Source of the DNA: AP-16 sp963755055
GTDB taxonomy: Bacteria; Pseudomonadota; Alphaproteobacteria; Rhizobiales; Xanthobacteraceae
Direction of reading: 5' to 3'
DNA: 64,000 nucleotides
Assembly: GCA_963755055.1 (NCBI GenBank)
Contig: CAVWIS010000019.1
Span: 73,212 to 137,211, forward strand
In this document: piece after piece, positions 55,188-63,406 of the stretch
How positions within the stretch are numbered: position 1 is the stretch's first letter
Layout of the letters: every line of letters starts with the position of its first letter
Translations under genes and position numbers: made by a program
The notes under the pieces: model-generated
Database searches by the model: none
Seen by the model: only the letters and a program-made list of their open reading frames with translations
Told to the model about the DNA's origin: nothing

Positions 55188-56084
55188 GGCGCCGTTACGC
55201 CGGCGGCTGGTCCCTTCCGTTCTTCTCGGGTGGTCAGCGGCGTGAGACGATCGAGCGGGCTCATGACCGCGCGGATCACGTTGGTGGCGACCTGCGCGTA
55301 GAGCGCGGTGGTGTCAAGCTTGGCATGTCCGAGCAAAACTTGGATCAAACGCACCTCGGTCTTCTGCTCGAGCAGGTGGGTGGCAAAGCTATGGCGCAAT
55401 GTGTGTGGCGTCACCCGCTTCTTGATCTCGGCCATGGCGGCGGCGGCGTGAACGGCGCGATTGAACTGCCGCGTCGTCATCGGCAGCATCGGATCACGGC
55501 CGGGGAACAGCCAGACCGCCGGCCGGGCGATGCGATACCAGTCGCGCAGCAGCTCCAATAGCTTCGGGGAGAGCATCGCAAAGCGATCCTTGCGCCCCTT
55601 GCCCTGCTCGATCCGCAGCAGCAGGCGCTCGGAATCGACATCCGACACCTTCAGCGCCACCACCTCGGAGACCCGCAGACCCGCAGCGTAGGCGGCGCTC
55701 AGCGCGGCCTTGTACTTCGGTCCGGGGGCAGCCTCCAGCAACCGCGCCACTTCCTCGGGGCTCAAGACCACCGGTATCTTGCGCGGCTCCCGCACGAACG
55801 TGAGGTGCCGGGCCATCTCGGGTCGGTCGAGCGTCACGGTGAAGAAGAAGCGCAGCGCCGCAACCGAGCCGTTGATGCTCGGCGGCACGCACGCCGGTCT
55901 GCGTCTGATGCAGCTGGAAGCGGCGAAGATCCTCAGGCGTGGCCGTATCCGGCGAACGGCCGAGGAAGGCTGTGAACGTCCTCACGTGCCGGATATAGTC
56001 GTTGCGCGTCTTCTCGACGAAGTTGCGCACCGTCATGTCTTCGATCATGCGCCGGCGCAGCGGGCTGATGGGCTTCTCACTCAT
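55106..56084 (-). pseudogene. Tyrosine recombinase associated with the IS91 element, one frameshift
   Basis: The start is 'MSEKPISPLRRRMIEDMTVR' and the core-binding domain includes 'RNDYIRHVRTFTAFLGRSPD'. After 'QTQTGVR' the frame shifts near 55890 to 'PPSINGSVAALRFFFTVTLD'. The catalytic residues are in 'AGLRVSEVVALKVSD', 'HTLRHSFATHLLE', 'LGHAKLDTTALYAQV'. The 3' end overlaps the transposase start by 82 bases. This recombinase-plus-IS91 pairing is common; together 53960-56100 form one mobile unit. Confidence 0.85.
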
Positions 56085-56489
56085 CGGGGTGCTCCTGTCT
56101 TGAGGTGGAGGTTGTTGACCCCTCGATCCTCAAGACGGGACGCCCGGCCTGTCACCCTGTCCCGCTCACTTGGTCACTCCATCGGTGCCACTGGCTCCGC
56201 CTTCGCGCGCAGCGCGCTCCCGCGTAAGCGGGTTCGTTCCTTGGCACGAAGCTGCCCAAAACTCATGAGGCGGCTGGGTCCGCAGCCGGCGAAAGCTGAC
56301 GGCGCATCCCATGCGGCGCTGTTCGGCGAGGGGTGGGAGGGGGGATCAGAACGGAGGCGCCTCGAGCGCTGCGACCTGGCGGGCTGCCATCGCAGCCACA
56401 ACTGCGGCGCGTGCCTGGTGCACCCCCGGTCGAGCCCAGCGTGCTTCCGGCCGTTTGCCCCTAGCTTCTGCCGGTACTACCGTCCGGTT

Positions 56490-56601
56490 CCCTCCATTAT
56501 GCCGGTTTTCTGCCGGTTCCTGCCGAGCCGGCACCTCCGTTATGCCGGTTGTTCTGTCCGGCAACCTATATCATCTGCCGATCATTTGCCGATCATTTGC
56601 C
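56490..56601. promoter_or_regulatory. Direct-repeat array upstream of the XRE regulator
   Basis: Two near-identical 15-base repeats (56493-56507 TCCATTATGCCGGTT and 56536-56550 TCCGTTATGCCGGTT) are followed by two tandem 11-base units GCCGATCATTT (56577-56587 and 56588-56598). They lie just before the regulator gene and may be its operators or iteron-like sites. The rest of 56085-56490 shows no supported gene. Confidence 0.5.
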
Positions 56602-56661
56602 TAGACAGTGCCGCTGCCGCCCTGTATGTAGGTCATGTCCATTGCAAAAGGGAGCGCCAGG

Positions 56662-57420
56662 ATGGGGGCAGAAACGGACTACGGAAAAAGACGGCCTAAT
56701 GGCGGGAAGATCGTGGAGTTGCGGAAAGAGAAAGGAGTCAAACAGGAGGGTCTTGCCGCAACAGCGCAGATCTCGGTGAGGCTTCTCCGGGACATTGAGC
56801 GAAAAAACCATCCGGTGCCAACGACCATCATCACTGCCATTGCAGCTGAGCTGGATGTCAATTCTAGCGACATTACTCTTTCAACCCCCGACACGTCGCC
56901 AACTAAGGCTGGGTCTTTGTTGAAGCTGCGGGCCGTTCGGTCTGCAACAGAACTGAGTACGTTGGCCGAACGCGTAAACACATACGAGTGGAAGCTTAAG
57001 ATAGACCCCAGCACGGCGACCGCGGCCGATATGCAAGCGGTGATGACGATAATTAAGCGTTTAGTGAATGGGGATCTTAACGAATATACGGACGAATTTG
57101 ATAGGCAAGAATTCGGAGAGATACCGCGGCTGGCGCTCTTACAAGATCTGCTAACTAGGCTTCACACAAATGGCGTGAACGTCATTGCAGGTACTTACAC
57201 TCATTCCTGGCTGAGGGGGCTGCCGGAAGGCGAAACTCCGGAGTTTTTCGAAACCTGCGTCCGCTATCCCGGCCGGACCACCAAATACATTTTCAAAACT
57301 GAACACCTCCTTTCGCTCAGTTTTGTGCCATGCGATGTCGAGGAAGAGGTGGTTCCAATCAAGACGGGACCGTCACTGGCAGATTTCGAACGCGTCAACG
57401 ACTACGAGATTCCTTTTTGA
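56662..57420 (+). CDS. XRE-family HTH protein with an uncharacterised C-terminal domain
   Basis: A 252-residue protein (ATG 56662 after AGGGAGCGCCAGG; ATG 56635 is an alternative). Residues about 13-65 are a Cro/CI-type HTH: 'KIVELRKEKGVKQEGLAATA' and 'SVRLLRDIERKNHPVPTTII'. The remaining about 170 residues have no family that I recognise, including 'DEFDRQEFGEIPRLALLQDL' and 'GTYTHSWLRGLPEGETPEFF'. The GC content is clearly below that of the chromosome. The gene heads a rightward trio. Confidence 0.75.
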   Translation: MGAETDYGKRRPNGGKIVELRKEKGVKQEGLAATAQISVRLLRDIERKNHPVPTTIITAIAAELDVNSSDITLSTPDTSPTKAGSLLKLRAVRSATELSTLAERVNTYEWKLKIDPSTATAADMQAVMTIIKRLVNGDLNEYTDEFDRQEFGEIPRLALLQDLLTRLHTNGVNVIAGTYTHSWLRGLPEGETPEFFETCVRYPGRTTKYIFKTEHLLSLSFVPCDVEEEVVPIKTGPSLADFERVNDYEIPF

Positions 57421-57435
57421 GGCTGGGAACATCCG

Positions 57436-57876
57436 ATGGTGACGCAAAACAAACCAGCCGCCCGCCAGCTCGGTAAACAGATCAAAGCGCAGTTCAGCGA
57501 CGGCAAATGGCACTCGTTCGAGACGATCGTCACCACGACCGGAGCGCCGGCGAAGAATGTGTGGTCAACCCTCGATCGCATGTGGAGATGGGGAACCTAC
57601 AAGACCAAATGCGAGCGCAAGAAAGTTGGGACGGAATATCACTTCCGCCTTTCGCCCAAAGACAAGCAAATCAGTGTTCATGAGCTAATCGAGAAACTCA
57701 CACCCATCCTCAAGGAGCTGGAAGTTCAAGGTCGAGCAAACGCAGCGACGATGTCACCGCCGACTGTGCGCATTATGACCGCGAAAATCCAAAAACTCCT
57801 CGAGGAATGGGCTGACGACCGACCCGCCGGTCAAGGGACACGGCGAACTCGGTCCTCCCTTGCACGTCCCTTATAG
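57436..57876 (+). CDS. Small protein of unknown function, possibly winged-helix
   Basis: A 146-residue protein 15 bases after the XRE gene. The first 70 residues ('FSDGKWHSFETIVTTTGAPA', 'WSTLDRMWRWGTYKTKCERK') look like a winged-helix module, and the rest has a helical segment ('SVHELIEKLTPILKELEVQG') and a basic tail. Probably co-transcribed with the XRE and ParB-like genes. No family recognised. Confidence 0.6.
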   Translation: MVTQNKPAARQLGKQIKAQFSDGKWHSFETIVTTTGAPAKNVWSTLDRMWRWGTYKTKCERKKVGTEYHFRLSPKDKQISVHELIEKLTPILKELEVQGRANAATMSPPTVRIMTAKIQKLLEEWADDRPAGQGTRRTRSSLARPL

Positions 57877-57883
57877 GAGGGCC

Positions 57884-58780
57884 ATGATGGCCCAATCAAT
57901 GGAAGACACCAGCTATCGGCTGGTGAAATCGGAAGTCCGGGACTTGACGCCGGAGCTGGCGGAGGAATTTCGCAATCTCGAAGCGTCACCCACGGAACGC
58001 GAACTTAATCCGGCGAGGATGAAGCACCTCAAGACCAAGGCGGAAGCCGGCCAGTTGGTTACGTTTCACTGGTCGGTCGCCAAATTGGGTGACAAGCGAC
58101 TTCGCATGAACGGGCAGCATAGCTCGAACATGCTGTGCGGCCTCAACGGGCACTTCCCGAAGGGCCTCAAGGTCCACATCGACGAATACGAGGTGCCGAA
58201 TAAGGCATCACTCGCCCTACTGTTCCGACAGTTCGACGACCGCAAGTCCAACCGATCTCCGAGCGACGTGGCGAGCGCCTATCAGGGCCTCTACGAGGAG
58301 CTGCACGACGTCCCCAAGGGGCCGGCAAAAATGGCCGTCGAGGGGGCGTGTTGGTACGACCGATATGTCGAAGGTCTGCCGGCACCAACTGGCGACGATC
58401 AATACGTTCGGTTCGGCGAACCCGGCCTGCATGGGTTCATCCGTTGGGTCGGCGAGCTGTTCTCGGTCAAGACCCCGGAGCTGCGCCGGCAGACCATCGT
58501 TGCGGCAATGTACGGCACCTGGGTCAAGAACGAACGCGAGGCCCGGAAGTTCTGGACCGAGGTCGCGCGGGGTGGCGAAGAGTTCGCCGAGAACGCACCG
58601 TCTACCGTCCTCGATGCGTGGCTCAAGGCAATGGTCGAGAAGCGGGGAGCCAAGAACGAGCTGAAGCCCGCCAATCTGTACCAGGGCTGCATCTTCGCCT
58701 GGAACGCCCATCGTGAGGGGAAGACGATCCAGACAATCAAATTTGACACCCGGAAGGGTCTCTACGACGTTCACGAATAG
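57884..58780 (+). CDS. ParB/Srx-like protein of phage or plasmid origin, function unproven
   Basis: A 298-residue protein; ATG 57884 follows TAGGAGGGCC. The N-terminal part has 'ERELNPARMKHLKTKAEAGQ' and 'RLRMNGQHSSNMLCGLNGH', reminiscent of the ParB-type 'dGqHR' box, then 'IDEYEVPNKASLALLFRQFD'. The C-terminal half is helical without a recognised domain. It is the last gene of a trio with the XRE regulator and the small protein, suggesting a maintenance or defence-like module, which remains inference. Confidence 0.65.
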   Translation: MMAQSMEDTSYRLVKSEVRDLTPELAEEFRNLEASPTERELNPARMKHLKTKAEAGQLVTFHWSVAKLGDKRLRMNGQHSSNMLCGLNGHFPKGLKVHIDEYEVPNKASLALLFRQFDDRKSNRSPSDVASAYQGLYEELHDVPKGPAKMAVEGACWYDRYVEGLPAPTGDDQYVRFGEPGLHGFIRWVGELFSVKTPELRRQTIVAAMYGTWVKNEREARKFWTEVARGGEEFAENAPSTVLDAWLKAMVEKRGAKNELKPANLYQGCIFAWNAHREGKTIQTIKFDTRKGLYDVHE

Positions 58781-58792
58781 TCCAGGAGCTTC

Positions 58793-58826
58793 ACAAGGCC
58801 GATCCGTTTCTCTGGACCGGCCTTGT
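58793..58826 (+). terminator. Hairpin after the ParB-like gene
   Basis: The stem ACAAGGCCGATCC / GGACCGGCCTTGT (one mismatch) starts 13 bases after the stop codon. There is no strong U-run, so termination is likely but not certain. Confidence 0.55.
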
Positions 58827-58865
58827 TGGAGCTGTACCGGCCGGCCCCTCCAACCCCCAGACCGG

Positions 58866-59069
58866 GCGTTAAGAGGCGCATCACACGGGTCAGACCAGTT
58901 CACCTTTCGCGGGCAATCCGCCGTCAGCCGGGAAAGCCAGTCCGTCAGCTTGGCGTCCGGGCCGAGCCTGACGAACAGTTGCTCGACCCAATACCGGCTC
59001 GTGGCGCTCGCACTTCGCGCACTCCACGCGCAGCACGTCGACCTTGCCGATCAGGTCGCGTGGGGTCAT
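58866..59069 (-). pseudogene. Short zinc-finger-like conserved protein, one frameshift
   Basis: Leftward from ATG 59069 the frame encodes 'MTPRDLIGKVDVLRVECAKC'. After a one-base shift near 59000 it continues as 'RYWVEQLFVRLGPDAKLTDW' and 'LSRLTADCPRKVNWSDPCD'. The pattern (a CxxC pair, then C-P-R-K and D-P-C) matches a small hypothetical protein I remember as common in Bradyrhizobium relatives. The 3' end is unclear. Function unknown. Confidence 0.5.
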
Positions 59070-59113
59070 GGAGCCGTCGCGGGGCATAACCTATGCGCAG
59101 TCAGACAACGAAA

Positions 59114-59141
59114 TGGGGGCCGCTCCGTCGAGCGACCCCCA
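59114..59141 (-). terminator. Terminator hairpin of the outer-membrane protein gene
   Basis: The stem TGGGGGTCGCTC / GAGCGGCCCCCA (minus-strand sense, one mismatch) with a 4-base loop lies about 30 bases after the stop, followed by 'ATTTCGTTGT'. Confidence 0.6.
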
Positions 59142-59170
59142 TATGGCCGTTTGCCGAACTCAGATGATGA

Positions 59171-59938
59171 TCAATAGGGACGGCCCGCAGCGGCCCCCCA
59201 GTTGAACCGGTAGTTCACCCCCAGTTTCACCACCTGGATGTTGCGATCGCCAGTGGAGAACGTGTCGCCGGCCAAGAACCGCGCCCCCAACGGCACCGTG
59301 AACGTGTCACCGGAACGCCGCAGATAGTCCCACTCCAACTTCATCGACCAGTTCGGAGTAAAGGCCCACTCGGCGCCCGCGCCGATTACCCAACCGGTTC
59401 TGGAACCACCGCCGCTCAGTACGATCGCGTTGCCGGTTGTCAAGTTGGCAATGGTGAGGTCACCCTCGGCGCCGACCCAGCCGAAACCGGCCTTGCCGTA
59501 CAGGAGCACACGGTCAATGGCCACGCCAAAACGGGCCGCAAGGGTCGATATGAAACCGCTTGCACCCCCGGTGGCCGCCAGAGTTCCAACACCTGGGACA
59601 AAGACCGTGGCGTTGACGTCGCGTCTCCCTGTCCAGTCAGCGTCCCACTCTGCCCCGATCACGAATTGGTTGAACTGATAGTCGCAGCCGACCTGACCGC
59701 CGATGACGAACCGACCGTCGTTGTTGCGGCCGCCGAAGGTCAAGCCGAACCTGTCATCCGTCCAACCGTCGCCCCCCCGCCAGGCAGCCCCAACGTTGCC
59801 GCCGATGTAGCAGCCGGTCCAACTGTAATATACCGGAGCCACGGGCGGTGGCGCCTTGACCGGAAGATCGGCTGCCATTGCCGAAGACGCAGCGGTCATC
59901 GCGAGCGCGGCACCTCCCGCCAGAACGAACTTGCGCAT
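59171..59938 (-). CDS. Omp25/31-type outer-membrane beta-barrel protein
   Basis: A 255-residue protein. The signal peptide 'KFVLAGGAALAMTAASSAMA' is followed by the family hallmark 'ADLPVKAPPPVAPVYYSWTG'. 'CYIGGNVGAAWRGG' and alternating aromatic strands lead to the C-terminal 'NIQVVKLGVNYRFNW'. It is an eight-stranded barrel of the outer membrane found in many copies in this order. It sits within the island but looks like native alphaproteobacterial sequence. Confidence 0.9.
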   Translation of the reverse strand: MRKFVLAGGAALAMTAASSAMAADLPVKAPPPVAPVYYSWTGCYIGGNVGAAWRGGDGWTDDRFGLTFGGRNNDGRFVIGGQVGCDYQFNQFVIGAEWDADWTGRRDVNATVFVPGVGTLAATGGASGFISTLAARFGVAIDRVLLYGKAGFGWVGAEGDLTIANLTTGNAIVLSGGGSRTGWVIGAGAEWAFTPNWSMKLEWDYLRRSGDTFTVPLGARFLAGDTFSTGDRNIQVVKLGVNYRFNWGAAAGRPY

Positions 59939-60189
59939 GATATACACCCCCTTTGCACACGGCCCCGTCGGGACCCGCTGGGAATACGTTACTCCAGACG
60001 AGCGATGCGGTCCGGCAACTTGTGGGCAAATCTCGGTTCTCGCATTTGATTTTCTTGGTCGCGTTGCATATTTGCCACGCAGAGGTATTATTTTACGCAA
60101 GGGGCGCGAGCCAACCCAGAAAATGGTACCGGCGACCCTGGGCGTCGCTCCCGCAAAGAGGGCTGCCCTCCCGCCCCGTCAACGGGGGC

Positions 60190-60340
60190 GCGGAATCTCC
60201 CCACTTTTGGAGCCATCATGGGCGTCGGCAGCGCCGGCCTGGTCTTGCGCAGCCGGGCATTGAGCAGCTTGCATACTCGCGCGATGTTCTCTGCTTGGGG
60301 GCCGTTGGCGAAGAGGCCGTAGTGGCGGATTCGTGCCGCC
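60190..60340 (-). pseudogene. 3' fragment of an IS91-family transposase
   Basis: On the minus strand the peptide 'RIRHYGLFANGPQAENIARV' followed by 'CKLLNA' matches the C-terminal 'RIRHYGLLARPSCADNIARA' of the IS91 transposase at 53969-55187. No other part of that gene is present here. It is a remnant of a second, diverged IS91-type element. The rest of 59939-60357 has no supported gene. Confidence 0.7.
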
Positions 60341-60357
60341 TGACACAGGAGCCGACG

Positions 60358-60822
60358 ATGCGACGACCCGCGATGCCGACCATGCGCGGACCACGCCCGC
60401 GGCTCAAGCCGGCAAACCCGGCCGCCCGCGCGATGCAGTCGGTCCGTGCCAAGTTCGACAGCGACGGACCCGATGCCGCCCTTGTGTACGGCCAGGGCAT
60501 CGGTTTTACTGACGAGGAGCTGACGCGTGAGATCGCCCGGTGGACAGCCGAAACCGCTGTCGGGAGAACGGAGTCCGTGGTCGACGCCCCGGCGATGCAA
60601 TCCCCTCCTGGGGCGCAAGTGGCGTCGGCTACGTTCAGCCTCGACGTCTTGATGGCCTTTTCGTCGAGGCGCAGCCCACTCGCCCGTGGCTGTAGTCAGA
60701 AAAACGGCGAGCGCCCGCGGCCCGACCCCCCTTTCCGGGCGTGGCGGGCAGGCCCCCCTCTTGAGCCCATCAGGCGGTCCGTGAGGCCGCCCGACGGCGA
60801 GGGGGGCTTCTTCCTTCAGTGA
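60358..60822 (+). CDS. Hypothetical protein, uncertain
   Basis: A possible 155-residue protein from ATG 60358, preceded by ACAGGAGCCGACG. The first 70 residues look coding ('SVRAKFDSDGPDAALVYGQG' and 'FTDEELTREIARWTAE'), but the C-terminal third runs through a strong terminator-like hairpin at 60752-60816 and is Pro/Arg-rich. A frameshift or earlier true stop is likely. No family recognised. Confidence 0.4.
   Translation: MRRPAMPTMRGPRPRLKPANPAARAMQSVRAKFDSDGPDAALVYGQGIGFTDEELTREIARWTAETAVGRTESVVDAPAMQSPPGAQVASATFSLDVLMAFSSRRSPLARGCSQKNGERPRPDPPFRAWRAGPPLEPIRRSVRPPDGEGGFFLQ
60752..60816 (+). terminator. Strong G-C hairpin with pyrimidine tail
   Basis: The arms GCCCCCCTC (60752-60760) and GAGGGGGGC (60799-60807) are followed by TTCTTCCTT. 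An inner stem 'GGCGG...CCGCC' strengthens it. Probably a rho-independent terminator for the gene starting at 60358. Confidence 0.6.
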
Positions 60823-61543
60823 GCAAGAGCAGCGAATCGAAGTGATCACGGATCGAGCTTGATCGGCATCAACCCCCGCCTTCACTGTCTAAGATTCTTG
60901 GACAGTGGCCTTGGACAGTGGCCTTGGACAGTGGCCTGGCGATCGCCGCTTCCCACAGCCGCTGCAGGCGACGCGTGCGCACTCCTGGGATGTCGTCATA
61001 GCTCATCGGCTGGCCATTGAGGTTGAGGGGGTGATAACGGAAATGCCCCCCTCCCGGCGGCCTCCAAAACGGGCCGCCCATGCGCCCGACCCGGCCGGGG
61101 GGTCCCCCCCGCCTGGGGGTAGGCCCGGCCCGGCCGGGGCTGCAGGCTCCTACGCCGGCCCGCAGGGGACCGTGCAGCGCCGGGCCGGCTAACTAGCCCC
61201 GGCGGCCCTGAACTGGCCGGCCGGCCCAACGGGGGCCTTTAGTGGGCCAGCGCCGCGCTGTAGGCCCCCCGCCCGGCCCGCAGGGTCGCTAAACGGCCCC
61301 GCCGCCCCCATGCCCCCCGCCCCCGGCGCGAGCCTGTGCCCGGCAGCGGGGCGCGCAGCGCGGGGCCGCTAGGCCGGTAGTCACGTACCGCCCGTACCGC
61401 CGGCGAGCCCCCTACCGGCTGGGAATACCTCAATACCTTACTACCGATACTACCTGTAATCGCTGAGAACTCCCTTTTCGTACTTCTCATTTTCAATCTA
61501 TAAGGGAATTTGTCCGATCTTCGGACTTAGGAGAGAGAAAACC
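60823..61543. other. Non-coding, repeat-containing and extremely GC-rich stretch
   Basis: Starts with three exact tandem copies of TTGGACAGTGGCC (60898-60936). From about 61075 to 61380 the sequence is almost only G and C with repeated 'GGCCGG', 'CCCGGCC' and 'GGCCCCCCGCCCGGCC'. An AT-rich promoter-like end (61470-61540) has a small 'GTCCGATCTTCGGAC' hairpin just before the DUF6641-like gene. No frame is supported as a gene. Confidence 0.5.
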
Positions 61544-61951
61544 ATGGCTACCTTGAAAGCTCTGTTGAAGTCGTACTCGCCGACTACCGCGCCCGCCCGG
61601 CCGGGGCGTAGCGCTGACCCGATCACCGCGCGGCGTGAGAAGTTTCTGCGCGCCATCAACGATCAGCTCGCGCTGGTCGACGACCCAGAAGCCACCCGCT
61701 CTGTTCGCCGCAAGCCGAAGGCCGGTGCGAATGGCGCCGCGGTGAAGGGGCGCGTCGAGACCGCGGTGAAGATAAAGCCCTGGTGGTCGACCGACGCGGC
61801 CGGCGCCGTCGTGCTCACGCCGCGCTTCGGCTTGGCGCCCCTGCAGTGGGCGCCGGGGCAGACGTCACTCATGATCGGCAGGCCGGACGATCATGCCCTC
61901 AAGCATGCGCTCCAGCAGCTGGCGGCCGCGTGTGAGGGCCGGCGAGCTTGA
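61544..61951 (+). CDS. DUF6641-like small protein, probably frameshifted near its end
   Basis: A 135-residue frame beginning 'MATLKALLKSYSPTTAPARP' after GGAGAGAGAAAACC. 'RREKFLRAINDQLALVDDPE', then the characteristic 'VKIKPWWSTDAAGAVVLTPR' and 'LKHALQQLAAACEG' follow. The annotated frame stops at 61951, but a one-base shift near 61938 continues as 'GELDALLAGAVPARKKKAAA' to a stop at 62012, matching how I recall the family ends ('ageLDaql'). Function unknown; members occur in phage and integrated-element contexts. Confidence 0.7.
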   Translation: MATLKALLKSYSPTTAPARPGRSADPITARREKFLRAINDQLALVDDPEATRSVRRKPKAGANGAAVKGRVETAVKIKPWWSTDAAGAVVLTPRFGLAPLQWAPGQTSLMIGRPDDHALKHALQQLAAACEGRRA

Positions 61952-62008
61952 TGCGCTGTTGGCCGGTGCGGTACCGGCCCGCAAGAAGAAGGCCGCGGCC
62001 GCGGCGGG

Positions 62009-62842
62009 CTAGCTCGTTTCAAACAAAAACTGTTCGAATAGCTCGCGCAGTTCGAGAGGCGGGCCATCGCGGCCGTCCGACATAACAGGCGTTGCGACGT
62101 AGCGCTCGCGATCGATTTTCCAGTCGCTAATCGTGGCGCCCGTCTCGCCTTTGTCGCCCTTCGGTCCGCGCTCGCCTTTCTCGCCAATAGTGCCGCGCTC
62201 ACCCTGTCGCGCGATCAGTTGCCAGCCTTTCCCGGGACAGATGCCGGGATCGTCCTTGCGCGCGATGAACGAGCTACCGTCGCGCGAGACGATGTCCAGT
62301 TCCTGATATTTCGCATCAGCGCTGAACGCCCCGCGCCCGCGCGGCGACTTTGCATTGCGGCCGGGCACGGCGATGCAAACCCAATGGCCGCCGCCTGGCC
62401 TCTGCGCGGTGTCACACAATGCCTGATAAGTCGCCCCCTCGTAGGAAACGACCTGCGCCTCATACGTGACGCTGTCGGGCTGCCAGACCTTGACCAGTGG
62501 CAGCCGGCCGGCCGGACCCTGTTCGCCCGGAGGCCCTGACGGCCCCGGCGGACCCGTCGCCCCGATCGCCCACTCGGTCTGCAACTCACGGAGGACTCCG
62601 ATGATGATGTCAGTCATGAACTCATGCTCGGCGGCGATCCGTTCAGCGATGCGCTGATCGATCTCCGCCAGCGTGGGAGGCACAACGTCGAGCTTGTGCT
62701 CGCGCGGCTGCGGCTCTTCGCGTTCCGCCTTCATACGTCGCCACCGATCAAGCGGGTCCTCATGCTCCTCCGGCGGGACGCCCAGTTCGGAATAGATGCG
62801 GTGCCGGCGGTCGAACATGGCATTTAGCAGCGCGGCGCCCAT
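62009..62842 (-). CDS. Collagen-like phage protein with two carbohydrate-binding-type modules
   Basis: A 277-residue protein from ATG 62842. Order: an N-terminal phage-like region ('MFDRRHRIYSELGVPPEEHE'), a Gly-X-Y stretch ('GATGPPGPSGPPGEQGPAG'), two modules of the CBM5/12 pattern ('WQPDSVTYEAQVVSYEGATY' and 'AKYQELDIVSRDGSSFIARK', each ending in W), a second Gly-X-Y stretch ('GEKGERGPKGDKGETGA') and a short C-terminal domain. It may be a virion fibre or head-decoration protein that binds cell-surface sugar. Convergent with, and sharing stop bases with, the gene to its left. Confidence 0.75.
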   Translation of the reverse strand: MGAALLNAMFDRRHRIYSELGVPPEEHEDPLDRWRRMKAEREEPQPREHKLDVVPPTLAEIDQRIAERIAAEHEFMTDIIIGVLRELQTEWAIGATGPPGPSGPPGEQGPAGRLPLVKVWQPDSVTYEAQVVSYEGATYQALCDTAQRPGGGHWVCIAVPGRNAKSPRGRGAFSADAKYQELDIVSRDGSSFIARKDDPGICPGKGWQLIARQGERGTIGEKGERGPKGDKGETGATISDWKIDRERYVATPVMSDGRDGPPLELRELFEQFLFETS

Positions 62843-62928
62843 GGCGACACTCGCCTTCAAGTGATTGCTGCACCATCCTAGCACAGAGCAGGCCGATCGC
62901 ATCAGGGAAATTGACGCGGCGCCAGGTT

Positions 62929-63174
62929 TCACCGGCGAGCCAGCTTGTCCAGCCGGCGCTGGCGCGCCGCTTCGCGTCCCTCGGATTCGATCAGTGCGTC
63001 GATCTGTTTGAGCAAATCCTCGGCAGAGCGCGACCGGTCGGCCAGCAGCGCGACGGCCGCGTGCGGATGCGCCCGGCAATAATCGGCTCGTCGTCGCGCC
63101 AGCTCCCGCTCGCGCATCAGTCTCGCCCGTTCAATCTCGTCGCGCCTGGTGCGCGGAACGACAATGAGGCCCAT
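62929..63174 (-). CDS. Small coiled-coil protein, phage-like
   Basis: An 81-residue, Arg/Glu-rich protein, ATG 63174 after GGAGGTGCTACCT. It is helical throughout ('ERARLMRERELARRRADYCR' and 'SAEDLLKQIDALIESEGREA'). It is 86 bases upstream of the collagen-like gene on the same strand, so the two may be co-transcribed. No family recognised. Confidence 0.65.
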   Translation of the reverse strand: MGLIVVPRTRRDEIERARLMRERELARRRADYCRAHPHAAVALLADRSRSAEDLLKQIDALIESEGREAARQRRLDKLARR

Positions 63175-63247
63175 AGGTAGCACCTCCGATTTTGGGGCGT
63201 GGAAAGCACCGACAGCGCGGTGAGGGTGACTGCCCGCGCCGGGCTAC

Positions 63248-63367
63248 TGTCACCATTTGTCCCTTACGCGTCATGAGGGCGTATTGAGAGGGAGGTGTCC
63301 CCTAAGAAGAAAAAAAGTATCGATGACTGTTTATGTCCTCATGACGCGTAAGGGACAAATGGTGACA
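63248..63367. repeat. Perfect 31-bp inverted repeat pair, 120-bp unit
   Basis: Bases 63248-63278 (starting TGTCACCATTTGTCCC) are exactly complementary to 63337-63367, with 58 bases between. The arms start TG and end CA. They lie in the 230-base gap between two leftward phage genes, with no supported gene inside. This could be a non-autonomous mobile element, a recombination site or a regulatory hairpin. Confidence 0.7.
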
Positions 63368-63406
63368 CCAAACTATCCACGCGTGCTCCCATGCGCGGTA
63401 GCACAA

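Noticed and set aside
60905..61496. Short frames in the GC-only stretch
   Set aside because: Their Pro/Gly/Arg-only composition comes from base bias; there is no ribosome site or conserved motif.
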